64,000 nt of DNA from Parasphingorhabdus litoris DSM 22379 (GCF_020906275.1 NZ_CP086727.1:1302001-1366000); one strand, 5' to 3'. Positions 27,343 through 36,991 are shown, counted from the stretch's first letter. Notes: a model not told the origin generated them from the letters alone. A program made the numbers and translations.

Positions 27343-29850
27343 TTAAAGTTCGCGCAGTGCTCGTGCTGGTTTGGCGGACAGAACCGGTATCGATCCCAAC
27401 AGGCCAATGCCTAACGTCATAATTGCACCAACCGCCAGAGTGACCATCACTATCATCCAGTCCGGCTGCCAGGTAAATTCGAATATCTGCGTGATAACGA
27501 ACCATCCGGCAAGCAGACCAAGGCCGAGCGCTACCGCTGATAACAGCAATGCCAACACGGCATATTCAATTGCTTGCGCCGACAATATCTGTGAGCGGGT
27601 CGCCCCGAGCAGTTTCAGGATCACACTGTCATAAACCCGGGATTGACGGGAAGCCGCAATGGCACCGATCAAGACGGCAATGCCAGAGAATATCGCGATG
27701 GAGGCAGCAGAGGCAATAGCCGTCGCCATCTGGTCCAATATCGTGCCGATCTGCGATGCGATTTCCTTCACCTTCACCATGGAGATGGATGGAAATTCGC
27801 GCGGCAGTGATCCGAGCAGGCCGTCTTCCTTGCTCTCATCCAGCTGGATGGTGGCAGCGACATTATGCGGTGTGTTGGCCAATACGTTCGGCGGAAAAAC
27901 TAGCACATAGTTAAACCCGAAATTTTGCCAGTTAATTCTGCGTAGCGACGCAATCGTGGATTTAATCTCCACGCCCAGCAAGCTGACGGTCAGGCTGTCA
28001 CCGACCTTGAGTCCCAATGCGGTTGCCTGTTCCTCGTCAACCGACACCAGCGGGGGGCCATCATAATCGGCCGGCCACCATTCACCGGAGGCAATTTCAC
28101 TGCCTTCGGGAAGCTCGCCGCTATAGGTCAGACCGCGATCCCCGCGCAGCACCCAGGCGCCTTCCGGCAATTCGTCCAGTTCCGCAACCACTTGTCCGCC
28201 ATATTCGGTGATAATGCCGCGTAGCGTCGGGACGATGTTGATTTCGGCTTCGGGGGCGTTGGCAGTGACCTGGTTTTTAAAGTCGTCGGCGCGTTCCACC
28301 GGAATATCGAGAACAAAGAAATTGGGTGCCTGTTGCGGAACGCTAAATCGGATTTCGTTGGTCAAGCTGGTCTGGATCGCGGCAAGGGTCGCAAATAATG
28401 TGAGCCCTAATCCCAAGGCGACAACCAACTGACCAGTCTGTGCACCCGGTCTGTGAAGATTGGTCAACGCCAAACGGAGCAGGGGTTGTTTGGGGCGCGG
28501 GGCTTTGCTGGCCAGCCAGCGGATCAAGATGCCGAGCAGGCTGAGTAACAGCAATATTCCAAGCGCAGCGCCGATAAACGCCAGCGAGAAAATCGGTTCC
28601 CGTCCGGTTCCGACGGCCAGCGCCACAATCGCAGCGACAGCAATAGTAACGGCAATCCATGTCGGCTTGTCAATTTCCCGCCATGACCGGCTTTCACCAC
28701 GAAACAGCCCGGCTGCTGGAATCAATTTGGCACGTGAGAGCGGCGGCAGCGCAAAGATAATGGCGATTAATATCCCATAAGCAGCGCTGACAATCAGCGG
28801 TAGCGGGTAGAGCGCAAATTCTGGCCTGATCGGTAAAACGTCGCCAGCGATCTGAATGATCGCAAGAGGGGCAATGGCTCCGACAAGCAAACCGGCGATT
28901 ATCGCCACCAAGGCCACGGCCAATATTTGGAACATATAGATGCGGAAAACCATCGCGCTATCCGCGCCCAATATCTTGAGCGTTGCGATTGCACCTTGTT
29001 TTCCGCGCAAATAGGACGCGACACCATTGCCGACACCAATGCCAGCGATGACCAAAGATGCGAGACCGACGAGGGTCAGAAATTGCCCCATGCGTTCAAT
29101 GAAGCGCCGCGTGCTGGGGGCGCCGTTATCGCGGGTTTTCACTTCCCAGGCAGCGTTTTTATATTGCTTTTCCAGCTCTTCACCCAGTTCGGCGGGATCG
29201 ACTTCAGAAGGAAGCTTCAATCGATACTTGCTCTGAAAAAGGCTGCCAGGCTGGATCAGGTTGGTGGCACGCAACGCTTCCAGTGAAGTGATGGCAACCG
29301 GCCCGAGTGAGAGGCCTTCGCTTAACCGATCAGGTTCATCACCGATCACACCGCTCACTGTAAATGTCGCTTCGCCAAAGTCGATTTCATCGCCAATAGC
29401 GAGCGATAGTCGCTGGATCAGGGCAGGGGTGACATATATCTCTCTGGATCCAAGTGGCGGCGCATTTGTGCCATCTTCCAACGTAAAATCGCCATAAAGC
29501 GGATAGGGGGCATCGACGCCTTTCAACTCAACCAATTGTGTGTCACTGCCATCGGGCAGGCGCGCCATGGCCTGCATGCGCAACGTTTCGGACAGTTCGC
29601 CGGTCGCTTTCAGAGCTTCCAGTTCTGCTGGCGTCGCTTCGCGCTGGGCGACCGAAATTTCCAAATCACCACCCAGTATCGACTGGCCACGATTGGCGAG
29701 TTCATCGGTGATAGCGCTGGTCAGGCTGCCAATCGCCGCCAGCGTAGCTACGCCCAGAAACAAACAGACGATAAGCAGACGCAAGCCAACAAAGCGTCCG
29801 CGCAGGTCACGCCGAGCAATGGTCCATGCTTTGGAGAGGCTAGCGCTCAT
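27343..29850 (-). CDS. FtsX-like ABC transporter permease (YbbP type)
   Basis: 835 residues. One N-terminal helix, a large periplasmic region, then two FtsX-like permease domains and ten hydrophobic segments in all (about 20-45, 255-400, 405-460, 470-500, 710-830), the MacB/YbbP architecture. The ATG overlaps the stop of the ATPase gene by four bases. In E. coli the ATPase, permease and TesA genes form a conserved ybbAP/tesA locus; the same arrangement is seen here, with the arylesterase divergent. The predicted role is export or mechanotransmission at the envelope. Confidence 0.93.
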   Translation of the reverse strand: MSASLSKAWTIARRDLRGRFVGLRLLIVCLFLGVATLAAIGSLTSAITDELANRGQSILGGDLEISVAQREATPAELEALKATGELSETLRMQAMARLPDGSDTQLVELKGVDAPYPLYGDFTLEDGTNAPPLGSREIYVTPALIQRLSLAIGDEIDFGEATFTVSGVIGDEPDRLSEGLSLGPVAITSLEALRATNLIQPGSLFQSKYRLKLPSEVDPAELGEELEKQYKNAAWEVKTRDNGAPSTRRFIERMGQFLTLVGLASLVIAGIGVGNGVASYLRGKQGAIATLKILGADSAMVFRIYMFQILAVALVAIIAGLLVGAIAPLAIIQIAGDVLPIRPEFALYPLPLIVSAAYGILIAIIFALPPLSRAKLIPAAGLFRGESRSWREIDKPTWIAVTIAVAAIVALAVGTGREPIFSLAFIGAALGILLLLSLLGILIRWLASKAPRPKQPLLRLALTNLHRPGAQTGQLVVALGLGLTLFATLAAIQTSLTNEIRFSVPQQAPNFFVLDIPVERADDFKNQVTANAPEAEINIVPTLRGIITEYGGQVVAELDELPEGAWVLRGDRGLTYSGELPEGSEIASGEWWPADYDGPPLVSVDEEQATALGLKVGDSLTVSLLGVEIKSTIASLRRINWQNFGFNYVLVFPPNVLANTPHNVAATIQLDESKEDGLLGSLPREFPSISMVKVKEIASQIGTILDQMATAIASAASIAIFSGIAVLIGAIAASRQSRVYDSVILKLLGATRSQILSAQAIEYAVLALLLSAVALGLGLLAGWFVITQIFEFTWQPDWMIVMVTLAVGAIMTLGIGLLGSIPVLSAKPARALREL

Positions 29851-30587
29851 GATTTTGCAAGCTTTTGCGCGCTGTCTTTCTCGATCATACCATCACGCAA
29901 TTCGACGATACGGTCGCAGCGTTTGGCCAGTTCGGGATCGTGCGTAATGATAAGCAATGTGGCCTGACTGGCTTTCTGACGTTCGAACAACAGTTCGATA
30001 ATGATTTCCCCTGTTGCTCCGTCCAGATTGCCCGTGGGCTCGTCAGCGAAGATGATTGAAGGTCGCGATGCCATGGCCCGGGCAATGGCAACACGCTGTT
30101 GCTCGCCGCCGGACAATTGGGTGGGATAATGGCCAAGACGATCGCCGAGACCAACCGCGTCAAGTTCATTGGCTGCGATAGCAAAGGGATCTGCTTGGCC
30201 ATCTAATTCCAGCGGGACTGCGACATTTTCCAGTGCACTCATGGTCGGCAGCAGGTGAAAGGCTTGCAGGACAATGCCAACCCGGCCTCTGCGCGCGATG
30301 GCAAGTTCGTCTTCGTTCATCGCACCAAAATCGGCACCAGCGATATTGACCGTCCCACCGGTTGCGCGCTCCAGCCCCGATAATATCGCCATCAGCGAGG
30401 ATTTGCCGGAGCCCGATGGCCCCAGCAAGGCCACGGTCGTGCCGGACTCAATCGCCAGATCGATACCGCCCAAAATATCCACGCGCGCATCCCCTTCTCC
30501 TAAAGAGAGGGTGACATTTTGCGCATCAATGGCAATATGAGGCTTAGTATTAGCGGCGTCGCTGTCTGCGGCGGTTTTTTGTAACAT
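29847..30587 (-). CDS. ABC transporter ATP-binding protein (YbbA type)
   Basis: 246 residues. Walker [10 protein letters not shown] near residue 56, Q-loop region, signature [15 protein letters not shown], Walker [13 protein letters not shown] and the H-loop (LLIITHD) are all intact. It belongs to the MacB/LolD-like class that pairs with FtsX-type permeases. It is coupled to the permease gene downstream and starts 20 bases from the divergent arylesterase start. Confidence 0.95.
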   Translation of the reverse strand: MLQKTAADSDAANTKPHIAIDAQNVTLSLGEGDARVDILGGIDLAIESGTTVALLGPSGSGKSSLMAILSGLERATGGTVNIAGADFGAMNEDELAIARRGRVGIVLQAFHLLPTMSALENVAVPLELDGQADPFAIAANELDAVGLGDRLGHYPTQLSGGEQQRVAIARAMASRPSIIFADEPTGNLDGATGEIIIELLFERQKASQATLLIITHDPELAKRCDRIVELRDGMIEKDSAQKLAKS

Positions 30588-30606
30588 GGTGGGAAGGTGT
30601 ATCCGA

Positions 30607-31311
30607 ATGTTGAACAGGTTTATGACATATGGGTTTTGCTTTGCAATTCTTCAACTTTTGATTGCCTGTAGTCCGGCCTTAGACGAAAATTCTATTGAGG
30701 TTGAAGAAAAGCAAGCGGTGAGTGAAAGCTCGGAACAGCCTGATGTCGAGGCAGAAACACTGATATTGGCATTTGGTGACAGCCTCTATGCGGGCTATGG
30801 ATTGGCGCCCGACGAAGGATTTGCGCCAGAGCTGCAAAAAGCGCTCAATGAAGCGGGACAAGATGTAAAGGTTCATAATGCTGGTGTGTCAGGGGATACC
30901 ACTGCAGCCGGCTTGCGGCGGATGGATTTCGTGCTCGATAGCCTGTCCCGAAAACCGGATTTGGTCCTGCTTGGCCTCGGCGGCAATGATCTATTACGTG
31001 GGCTGAAACCATCGGAGACACGTGCTAATATGGAAGCGATGGTGAAGAAGCTATCCGACCGTGACATTCCAGTGATGCTAACCGGCATGCTGGCCCCACC
31101 CAATCTCGGGAAAGAATTTAGTGATCAGTTCAATGTGATTTATCCAGCACTTGCGAAAAAATATGAAGCCAGCCTCTATCCCTTTTTCATGGACGGTGTG
31201 GTGGGGCGTACGGACCTGATCCTGCCTGACGGTATTCATCCAAATGCTGAGGGCATTGATATCATTGTTGAACGGATAACACCAAGCGTGGAATCGGCCC
31301 TGCAGGGATAA
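30607..31311 (+). CDS. SGNH/GDSL arylesterase, TesA-like lipoprotein
   Basis: 234 residues from the ATG at 30607, which has GGGAAGG upstream and gives a signal with lipobox LLIAC. An acidic linker precedes the SGNH domain: block I AFGDSLYAGYG (Ser), block III GLGGNDLLRG (Asn) and block V DGIHPNAEG (Asp and His). This is the TesA-like arylesterase/thioesterase arrangement, here membrane-anchored. It is divergent from the ABC genes as in the conserved tesA/ybbA locus. Confidence 0.93.
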   Translation: MLNRFMTYGFCFAILQLLIACSPALDENSIEVEEKQAVSESSEQPDVEAETLILAFGDSLYAGYGLAPDEGFAPELQKALNEAGQDVKVHNAGVSGDTTAAGLRRMDFVLDSLSRKPDLVLLGLGGNDLLRGLKPSETRANMEAMVKKLSDRDIPVMLTGMLAPPNLGKEFSDQFNVIYPALAKKYEASLYPFFMDGVVGRTDLILPDGIHPNAEGIDIIVERITPSVESALQG

Positions 31312-31479
31312 CCATTTGCGGCTGAGCAAACCTTTGAAAAGAAGGGAAGGCTACCGAGTAATCTTGCATTAACTGTACTATTTTAGTAATACAGTCTGGA
31401 AACGCTTGAAAAGTGCTGCATTTGCATCCATTTATGATGGGAGCGCTGCGCTAGAGACAGCTATATGGAGATTGAGCCA

Positions 31480-32685
31480 ATGGCCACTGAGACGATTACT
31501 GCGACCGAAGATTTGACCCTGACTCCCCCTGATCCGGTTGTTGCCGTTTCACCGACCAAGGCGGCTGGACTTGTTCCTGTTGGCGATGAGGTCAAATCGA
31601 AGTTGGAAGAGAAAGTCGATGGATTTATCGACGATCTTGTTGCGCAGGATGAAAATAGCCCGGAATTTGGCAAAAAAGTTGACCAAATCACTAATATGGG
31701 CCGCAAAGAAATTTCCGATGCCGCTGGGCAGTCCAACCGTTTTCTGGACCGTCCCATTCGCACGATGGATGATGAATCCGGTATCGGTGCAGATCTAACC
31801 GAGCTTCGCCGGACGGTAGAAGACCTGGATCCAGGTAAGCGCGGCAATCTGCTCGCGCCACGCAAATTATTTGGCATCATTCCTTTTGGTTCCAAGCTGC
31901 GCAATTATTTTGATGGGTATAAGAGTGCGCAGGGACATATTTCATCGATATTGACCCGATTGCAGGGCGGTAAAGATGAGCTGTTGATGGATAATGCGGC
32001 CATCGACGTGGAACGCAAAAATTTGTGGGCCGCCATGGGCCGATTGGAGCAGATGATCCACGTGTCCAAGGTCATGGACCAGCGTCTGGAAGATAAGGCA
32101 GCCGAACTGGATGCGACCGAACCGGCCAAAGCAAAAGCGCTCCGGGAAAGCGCGCTATTCTATGTCCGTCAGCGGACACAGGATTTGCTGACCCAAATGG
32201 CGGTTACTGTGCAGGGCTATCTGGCACTGGATCTCGTCAAGAAAAACAATGTCGAACTGGTTAAGGGCGTTGATCGCGCCAGTACAACCACCGTTAGCGC
32301 GCTGCGTACCGGTGTGACCGTGGCCCAGGCATTGACCAATCAGAAGCTGGTGCTGGATCAGGTAACGGCGCTAAACACCACGACGGCGGGTATTATCGAC
32401 AGCACCGGTGACATGCTGAAAAACCAGACGGCAGAGATTCATGAGCAAGCCGCGTCAGCGACCATACCGCTGGAAACACTGCAACGCGCGTTCCAGAATG
32501 TTTACGACACGATGGACAATATCGACACGTTCAAGATCAAGGCGCTGGAAAATATGAAGACCACCGTCAACAGCTTGTCTGGCGAGATCGAGAAATCCAA
32601 AGGATATATAGCGCGGGCCGAAGGACAGGATAAGGCGGCTCTCGAAGCGCCATCCGAGAACCCGTTAAGCGCGCTTGAGGAATAA
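31480..32685 (+). CDS. Toxic anion resistance (TelA/YaaN) family protein
   Basis: 401 residues from the ATG at 31480, eight bases after GGAG (an ATG at 31465 is also in frame). It is helical and coiled-coil rich with no membrane segments. The FLDRPIRTMDD, ARKLFGIIPFG-like, GGKDELLMDNAAID and LEQMIHVSKVMD segments match the TelA family (PF05816). These proteins are associated with tellurite, colicin and lantibiotic tolerance, but the mechanism is not known. It is coupled to an XpaC-like gene five bases downstream, as in Bacillus xpaC-yaaN. Confidence 0.92.
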   Translation: MATETITATEDLTLTPPDPVVAVSPTKAAGLVPVGDEVKSKLEEKVDGFIDDLVAQDENSPEFGKKVDQITNMGRKEISDAAGQSNRFLDRPIRTMDDESGIGADLTELRRTVEDLDPGKRGNLLAPRKLFGIIPFGSKLRNYFDGYKSAQGHISSILTRLQGGKDELLMDNAAIDVERKNLWAAMGRLEQMIHVSKVMDQRLEDKAAELDATEPAKAKALRESALFYVRQRTQDLLTQMAVTVQGYLALDLVKKNNVELVKGVDRASTTTVSALRTGVTVAQALTNQKLVLDQVTALNTTTAGIIDSTGDMLKNQTAEIHEQAASATIPLETLQRAFQNVYDTMDNIDTFKIKALENMKTTVNSLSGEIEKSKGYIARAEGQDKAALEAPSENPLSALEE

Positions 32686-32690
32686 GACGC

Positions 32691-33404
32691 ATGACCGAGA
32701 GCAATCAGCAGATTTATGACAATGCCGCGAACTATTATCGCAGCTATAAGTTTGCAGAATCCATCGGCGAGCGGTCCAAGGGCCTGAAACGCGGCTATTT
32801 CCGAAAGAAATTGGCCCGCGCCGCAGTGGTTACGGCTGGTGTGCTGGTTGGAGCGAGTATTGTTGGCGGCATATTGAATGGCATTGGTTTTTGGGGGGTG
32901 ATGATCTCCGCCGGCTTGATCGCAGGCGGCATCTGGGCGGCAATGAAATACCCGAAGATGAAAATCCCGACACCATCTACTTTGGTGCAGTCCGACCTCA
33001 AAACGCTTGCTGGCAAGACAGAGATATGGCTTGAGGCACAGCGCCCGGCTTTGCCGCGACCAGCGGTGAAAATCATTGATGATATTGGCACTCAGCTCGA
33101 TATGCTGTCACCGCAATTGCAAAAACTCGATGAAGCGGAACCGGCGGCTTATGAGGTGCGCAAGTTGATGGGGGAACATCTACCTGAACTCATCTCTGGC
33201 TATCGTGCTATTCCGGAGCCGATGCGTAAAAAAAGCAATGACAGCGGGAATTCTCCCGATGAACAGCTGATCAACGGTCTGTCTTTGATTGAGAAAGAAA
33301 TTTCAGGTGTCACCCAACAAATCGCGAAAGGTGATATCGATAATCTGTCTATCCGTGGTCGTTATCTGGAAATGAAATATGACAAAACGGGCGAAGCAGA
33401 ATAA
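32691..33404 (+). CDS. XpaC-like membrane protein, partner of TelA
   Basis: 237 residues: a basic cytoplasmic N-terminus, two adjacent hydrophobic segments at about residues 42-63 and 66-86, then a helical cytoplasmic domain. Its position directly after telA, and the topology, match XpaC (5-bromo-4-chloroindolyl phosphate hydrolysis) proteins; I rely partly on context for this call. It probably anchors the TelA protein at the membrane. Confidence 0.7.
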   Translation: MTESNQQIYDNAANYYRSYKFAESIGERSKGLKRGYFRKKLARAAVVTAGVLVGASIVGGILNGIGFWGVMISAGLIAGGIWAAMKYPKMKIPTPSTLVQSDLKTLAGKTEIWLEAQRPALPRPAVKIIDDIGTQLDMLSPQLQKLDEAEPAAYEVRKLMGEHLPELISGYRAIPEPMRKKSNDSGNSPDEQLINGLSLIEKEISGVTQQIAKGDIDNLSIRGRYLEMKYDKTGEAE

Positions 33405-33435
33405 CAGCTCTTGTTGGGAACTGGATATCGTTCAT

Positions 33436-33771
33436 TCACCCGAATTCACGCAATTTTTTGATAAGATGTTCGAGCACCGCGGGGTGTAGATCATTGGTGA
33501 AAGCACAGCCATAATCCTGATAATCCACCCATTTGATGGTCGCACTGAGCGTCTGGATCCCAGGTAGTCGGATATAGACCAATTTCTTTGGATCGAGATG
33601 GGTGTAGCTTGTCATTCTGAAACCAGACACTGACAAATCCGAAAGCGTAGCCCGGAAAAGTTGGGAATCCGACTGTCTGATGAAAATCTCGGCTTCCACA
33701 GCCTCGCGAACCGCATGTCTGCCGTCAGTTTGCGGAGTATGATATTCGTTTGCGCTGTGCGGTTGTTGCAT
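33436..33771 (-). CDS. PilZ domain protein
   Basis: 111 residues from the ATG at 33771, which has GGACGGA upstream. The domain is a single PilZ barrel: REAVE at the start replaces the canonical RxxxR, DLSVSGFRM matches the [DN]xSxxG motif, and WVDYQDYGCAF closes it. The first motif is only partly conserved, so c-di-GMP binding is uncertain. No partner is adjacent. Confidence 0.85.
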   Translation of the reverse strand: MQQPHSANEYHTPQTDGRHAVREAVEAEIFIRQSDSQLFRATLSDLSVSGFRMTSYTHLDPKKLVYIRLPGIQTLSATIKWVDYQDYGCAFTNDLHPAVLEHLIKKLREFG

Positions 33772-33913
33772 TTTTCCGTCCAAATTTGTTGGTCCTGATA
33801 ATGAGAACGGCAATTGGGCGGGGTTTTTAAGCTTGTAGGTAACTATTTATCACAGCAGCAACACATTGATCGGCTGATATCGAATAAGAAACAAGAACCG
33901 CTGAGAAGGAACC

Positions 33914-35002
33914 TTACCAATCGGGCTGTTCTACCGTAATAAAATCTCGGATTTCATCAGATTGAGGCCCCAAGGTAATTGGATTAATCACGCCAGGTAG
34001 GATGCAGATGTCGAACAGTTCCGTGATCGGACCATCGAAGCGCAGCCATTGCGCAACTTCTCCAGTAGCGAGTGATAATATCTGTATACCGCACCAGGCC
34101 ATCGTTTCTGCCTGCGCAAGTTTTTGGTCCAGTGCCAGTCCCTCAAAATGCCCATGGCGCGGTTTCGATAGCGTTACGAAGGCGTGGTCATTATGGAATT
34201 CAAGACCCCGCAAAAAGCCCGGACAAAAGGCAACTGGGGTAAATGCATGGTCGGTGGGGTGTAACCAGCCCAATTCCCCGGTTCCTGAATTCAATAGCCA
34301 TATGCGGCCAACATGAAAGCGCGGACTGTGCGGCATCGACAATCCGTCCGCCAATATGGCATTGTCCTCAACATCAATGATGACACCGCCATCATGCCGT
34401 TTATCACGCCAGCCATCTTTCACATTTGATTGCGACACCGCGCTCACATATTTTGGTTGCCCTTCGACCATGGCCAATCCGTTGAGGTGGCAGCGATCTT
34501 CGGTCGCAAGGTCCGTAACGAAATCAGGTTTCCAAATAGGCTTGAAGCTGTGCGTTATGCTGGGAACGCTCAAACAATTATGCAGCGTGTTAACGAATAT
34601 GATCTGCCCGTCTTCTCGAATACCCAGTTCGTGAATATCTACATTGCCCGTTGTTTGCATGTTGCGCGGAACATAGACTTTGTCATGTACGTCATTAGCG
34701 AGGTGTCCCGCTGCCAGAACATTTTCCAACCGGACGATCTGCGTCAACGTGCCAAGATATATACGGCTTTGATTGGCGGTGACGCCCATTGCTTGTGGAT
34801 ATAGCGCCTCGTGAACCGCTAACTTGCCTTCCGGTCCGCGGCCAACCAAATAGAGTCGCCCGGTTTGGTAGGACGTGAAGCCAATTGAGATATTATTGGC
34901 GCCCAGGAAATCGGCCAGACCCAATGAAAAGCTGATGGTTGTTTCACCAGCATTGTCTGCTGCAGCACCGTCGGCTGCATTGTGATCCGCTGGCTCGTGC
35001 AT
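33914..35002 (-). CDS. TIGR03032 family protein
   Basis: 362 residues from the ATG at 35002. Longer frames run into the duplicated tRNA segment and are not credible. The family (conserved hypothetical TIGR03032) is recognised from IGFTSYQTGRLYLVG, RNMQTTGNVDIHELG, EDRCHLNGLAM, GLSMPHSPR and LLNSGTGELGWL. It is a beta-rich, probably propeller-like protein with repeated blades. Function unknown. It is the host gene immediately outside the left attachment site of the integrated element. Confidence 0.85.
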   Translation of the reverse strand: MHEPADHNAADGAAADNAGETTISFSLGLADFLGANNISIGFTSYQTGRLYLVGRGPEGKLAVHEALYPQAMGVTANQSRIYLGTLTQIVRLENVLAAGHLANDVHDKVYVPRNMQTTGNVDIHELGIREDGQIIFVNTLHNCLSVPSITHSFKPIWKPDFVTDLATEDRCHLNGLAMVEGQPKYVSAVSQSNVKDGWRDKRHDGGVIIDVEDNAILADGLSMPHSPRFHVGRIWLLNSGTGELGWLHPTDHAFTPVAFCPGFLRGLEFHNDHAFVTLSKPRHGHFEGLALDQKLAQAETMAWCGIQILSLATGEVAQWLRFDGPITELFDICILPGVINPITLGPQSDEIRDFITVEQPDW

Positions 35003-35056
35003 CTGCGTCACGTGACCAGCACCAGTCTGTAATTCCCCACCTTGGCCCCCAAATTT

Positions 35057-35105
35057 TGGATCCCCCGTGTGGATTCGAACCACAATTAACGGAGTCAGAG
35101 TCCGT
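35057..35105 (-). repeat. Left attachment site: displaced 3' half of tRNA-Gln
   Basis: A 49-base copy of the 3' portion of the tRNA-Gln gene at 45450-45498, from the anticodon stem to the CCA end. It has two differences, at 35070 and 35082, which pair with each other in the T-stem (T-A here, A-T in the intact gene). The longest identical stretch is the last 23 bases (35083-35105), the presumed crossover. No 5' tRNA half accompanies it, so it is not a functional tRNA. Confidence 0.9.
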
Positions 35106-35137
35106 TTTTGACTTTACGGAATCCTTAGGTATACCGA

Positions 35138-35162
35138 TCCATGTTCCATTTATGTTGCGTCC
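35138..35162. other. Candidate integrase arm-binding sites, left end
   Basis: TCCATGTTCCA at 35138-35148 and TATGTTGCGTCC at 35151-35162. Near-identical copies lie at the right end (45310-45320 and 45301-45312), in opposite order. Paired short repeats near both ends of an element are what arm-type sites of tyrosine integrases look like. They overlap the end of the integrase gene. Confidence 0.55.
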
Positions 35163-36286
35163 GCGAAAATGGACCTCTCCACAGCGTTAGCAATCTCGTT
35201 ATCTTGATCGACCTGTTCGAACAAGTGCCCATACGTATCGAAGGTGACTTGAATGGATCCATGGCCCATCCAGACTTGCACCCGTTTGGCATTCACGCGT
35301 TGGTCGATCCAAAGGGAAGCTGCGGCATGGCGGAACGCGTGGAGACCGAAGCGGGGGGTAGAGGATAGGCCAGGTTTGACAATTTTTGATGCTATCTGGG
35401 GCGGCCCCATGAGGGTTCTTGCCATATAAGGGTGGGACATAACTTTACCGGTAGGGGATGGGAATACAAGGTCACCCGGAGGGCAGGCTAATTTCCAGCG
35501 TTTCAACGCCTTAACAGCCATCTTAGGTAGAGGTATCGACCGAAAGCTTGCTTTTGATTTGGGAGGCCCGATATTGCCAGCCGCGTCCGCACGCTGAGAA
35601 ACCGTAACTGTTCCATTTTTAAGATCCAATTCGGCCCAAGCCAGCCCCCTCAATTCTGATGCCCTAAGGCCCGCAAAAACAAGCAGGCAGGCAAGAGGGT
35701 GAACCATCGGCTGCTCGGATGATGCAGAAGCCGTCAGTATTTCGGCAAGCTCGGTTTTGGTAGGTATTTTTGGTTTTGGCCTTTCGCGATCTTTCCGTGA
35801 TATTTTAACTCCGAGCGCCACATTTTGAGCGACCAATCCTCTTCGTTGGGCTTCAGAAATTATCGCTTTAAGTGCTCTTAGGACCCTGACGGCCATAGGT
35901 CGTGACATGCGGCGCGCAAGCTTATCCCGAAGGTTTTCAGCCATGGGGGTCGTCAGTTGAGATAGCTTAACTTCGCCGCAAAGAGGTTCGATATGGAGCC
36001 GAACTTGCTGATCGTAGGCTGCTATTGTGGTAGTTTCCAACTGCTCCGAACGACAACGATCGAGCCATAGCTTCGCGGCTTCGCTTACAGTTATACTCTG
36101 ACTATCTGGTGTGTGAATCCCATGCGCGACTTGGAAGCTTGCATTGACCCTCCATGCATCAGCATCTTTCTTTCGGTTAAATTGCTTGAAACGCCTTTTG
36201 CCAGCGCTATCGCGATAGTCTACGAGCCATGCCTTTTTTGTTTCGCCCGTTGCTGTATACCAAGTGCGTTTCCGGATGCTGCTCAT
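35150..36286 (-). CDS. Tyrosine site-specific integrase
   Basis: 378 residues, phage-type tyrosine recombinase. An N-terminal SAM-like/AP2-like region (residues 1-65) and core-binding domain (66-165) are followed by the catalytic domain. The first Arg is in GLRASELRGL, the Lys in GPPKSKASFRSIPL, HxxR in GLHAFRH, the second His in MGHGSIQ, and the nucleophile Tyr in TFDTYGH. All six catalytic residues are present. Its start overlaps the regulator stop by four bases. It lies right beside the left att site, as is usual. Confidence 0.96.
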   Translation of the reverse strand: MSSIRKRTWYTATGETKKAWLVDYRDSAGKRRFKQFNRKKDADAWRVNASFQVAHGIHTPDSQSITVSEAAKLWLDRCRSEQLETTTIAAYDQQVRLHIEPLCGEVKLSQLTTPMAENLRDKLARRMSRPMAVRVLRALKAIISEAQRRGLVAQNVALGVKISRKDRERPKPKIPTKTELAEILTASASSEQPMVHPLACLLVFAGLRASELRGLAWAELDLKNGTVTVSQRADAAGNIGPPKSKASFRSIPLPKMAVKALKRWKLACPPGDLVFPSPTGKVMSHPYMARTLMGPPQIASKIVKPGLSSTPRFGLHAFRHAAASLWIDQRVNAKRVQVWMGHGSIQVTFDTYGHLFEQVDQDNEIANAVERSIFADAT

Positions 36287-36918
36287 ATCAAGGCTTTTTC
36301 TTCAGCGGGTTTCCAACCCTCTGATTTTGCCCAATCGACTAGCGATTTCCCAAATTCGACCGCTGGCACGATTTCCGCGGTATCAAAACGCCCAGCTACT
36401 TCAAACATCAACGCCGTGATGTTGATTTCTGCAAACCTGATTACTCCAAGACCAGATTCTTTTGGCCATTCTCCTTTATAAAGCCAGGTGTCAGCTAATG
36501 ATCTTTCATCGGCCAGCTTTGGTTTGCGGGTAATATCTGCCAGAACTGTGAGAAGCTCCAATCCATTAGGATCAAAACGGATCTTCATTACATCGGTGGC
36601 GACTGGATCGAAGTTTTCTTCTCTAAGGTAACTACCAATGTGACCTGCCGCTCTGACCAGCAGACTGGTGATCGCATTAATGTGATTTTTTGCTTTCTCT
36701 GGCGCCATACCAAGCTCAATCAATTGAAAAGCATACACCAGAAACAAAACTTCTTTTGCACCATAAGATACGTGGATGCCGGGCCCTGTATCGATCTTCT
36801 TTGGAAATCCCAAGCGTCGAAAATGCTTTAATCGCGATCGCAAGGCTCCCAGTTTCGCGGGGGCAATGCCATGGATGTCCATTAGCAGTTGCTCTATTTG
36901 TCCGTACTTAATGTCCAA
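36283..36918 (-). CDS. Putative element regulator (MerR/HTH-like N-terminus)
   Basis: 211 residues starting at a TTG, nine bases after AGGAG; an internal ATG at codon 13 is an alternative. The first 70 residues hold a helix-turn-helix-like pattern (LRSRLKHFRRLGFPKK, then YGAKEVLFLVYAFQLIELG), resembling MerR-type DNA-binding regions. The rest is unfamiliar. Position suggests the lysogeny regulator: it is coupled to the integrase and divergent from the excisionase across the operator-like repeats. Function is inferred from context. Confidence 0.6.
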   Translation of the reverse strand: MDIKYGQIEQLLMDIHGIAPAKLGALRSRLKHFRRLGFPKKIDTGPGIHVSYGAKEVLFLVYAFQLIELGMAPEKAKNHINAITSLLVRAAGHIGSYLREENFDPVATDVMKIRFDPNGLELLTVLADITRKPKLADERSLADTWLYKGEWPKESGLGVIRFAEINITALMFEVAGRFDTAEIVPAVEFGKSLVDWAKSEGWKPAEEKALI

Positions 36919-36940
36919 AATGGTAGTCTCCTGATAAAGT

Positions 36941-36966
36941 AAGGGTTAGCGTTAATACTAGGGCTT
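36941..36966 (+). promoter_or_regulatory. Operator-like repeat 1 of the element switch region
   Basis: A 26-base repeat in the 114-base divergent region, with AAGGGTTAGCGTTAATACTA as its first 20 bases. A second copy starts exactly 50 bases later with three mismatches. Each holds an imperfect palindrome centred on TTAA (TAGCGTTAATACTA). The 50-base spacing is close to five helical turns. It probably binds the adjacent regulator. Confidence 0.65.
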
Positions 36967-36991
36967 GACAATCATAATCTCAAAGTAAATA
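36965..36991 (+). promoter_or_regulatory. Candidate promoter for excisionase operon
   Basis: A perfect -35 TTGACA at 36965-36970 is followed after 15 bases by TAAATA at 36986-36991. The -35 overlaps the end of operator-like repeat 1 and repeat 2 begins at the -10, so a bound regulator would block it. The spacer is short, so the -10 is uncertain. Confidence 0.45.

Noticed and set aside
35003..35083. A longer N-terminus of the TIGR03032 gene starting in the duplicated tRNA segment
   Set aside because: The extra 27 residues are encoded partly by the att copy and start from TTG; the ATG at 35002 is the first plausible start.
35057..35105. A second tRNA gene
   Set aside because: Only the 3' part is present; there is no D-arm or acceptor 5' strand.
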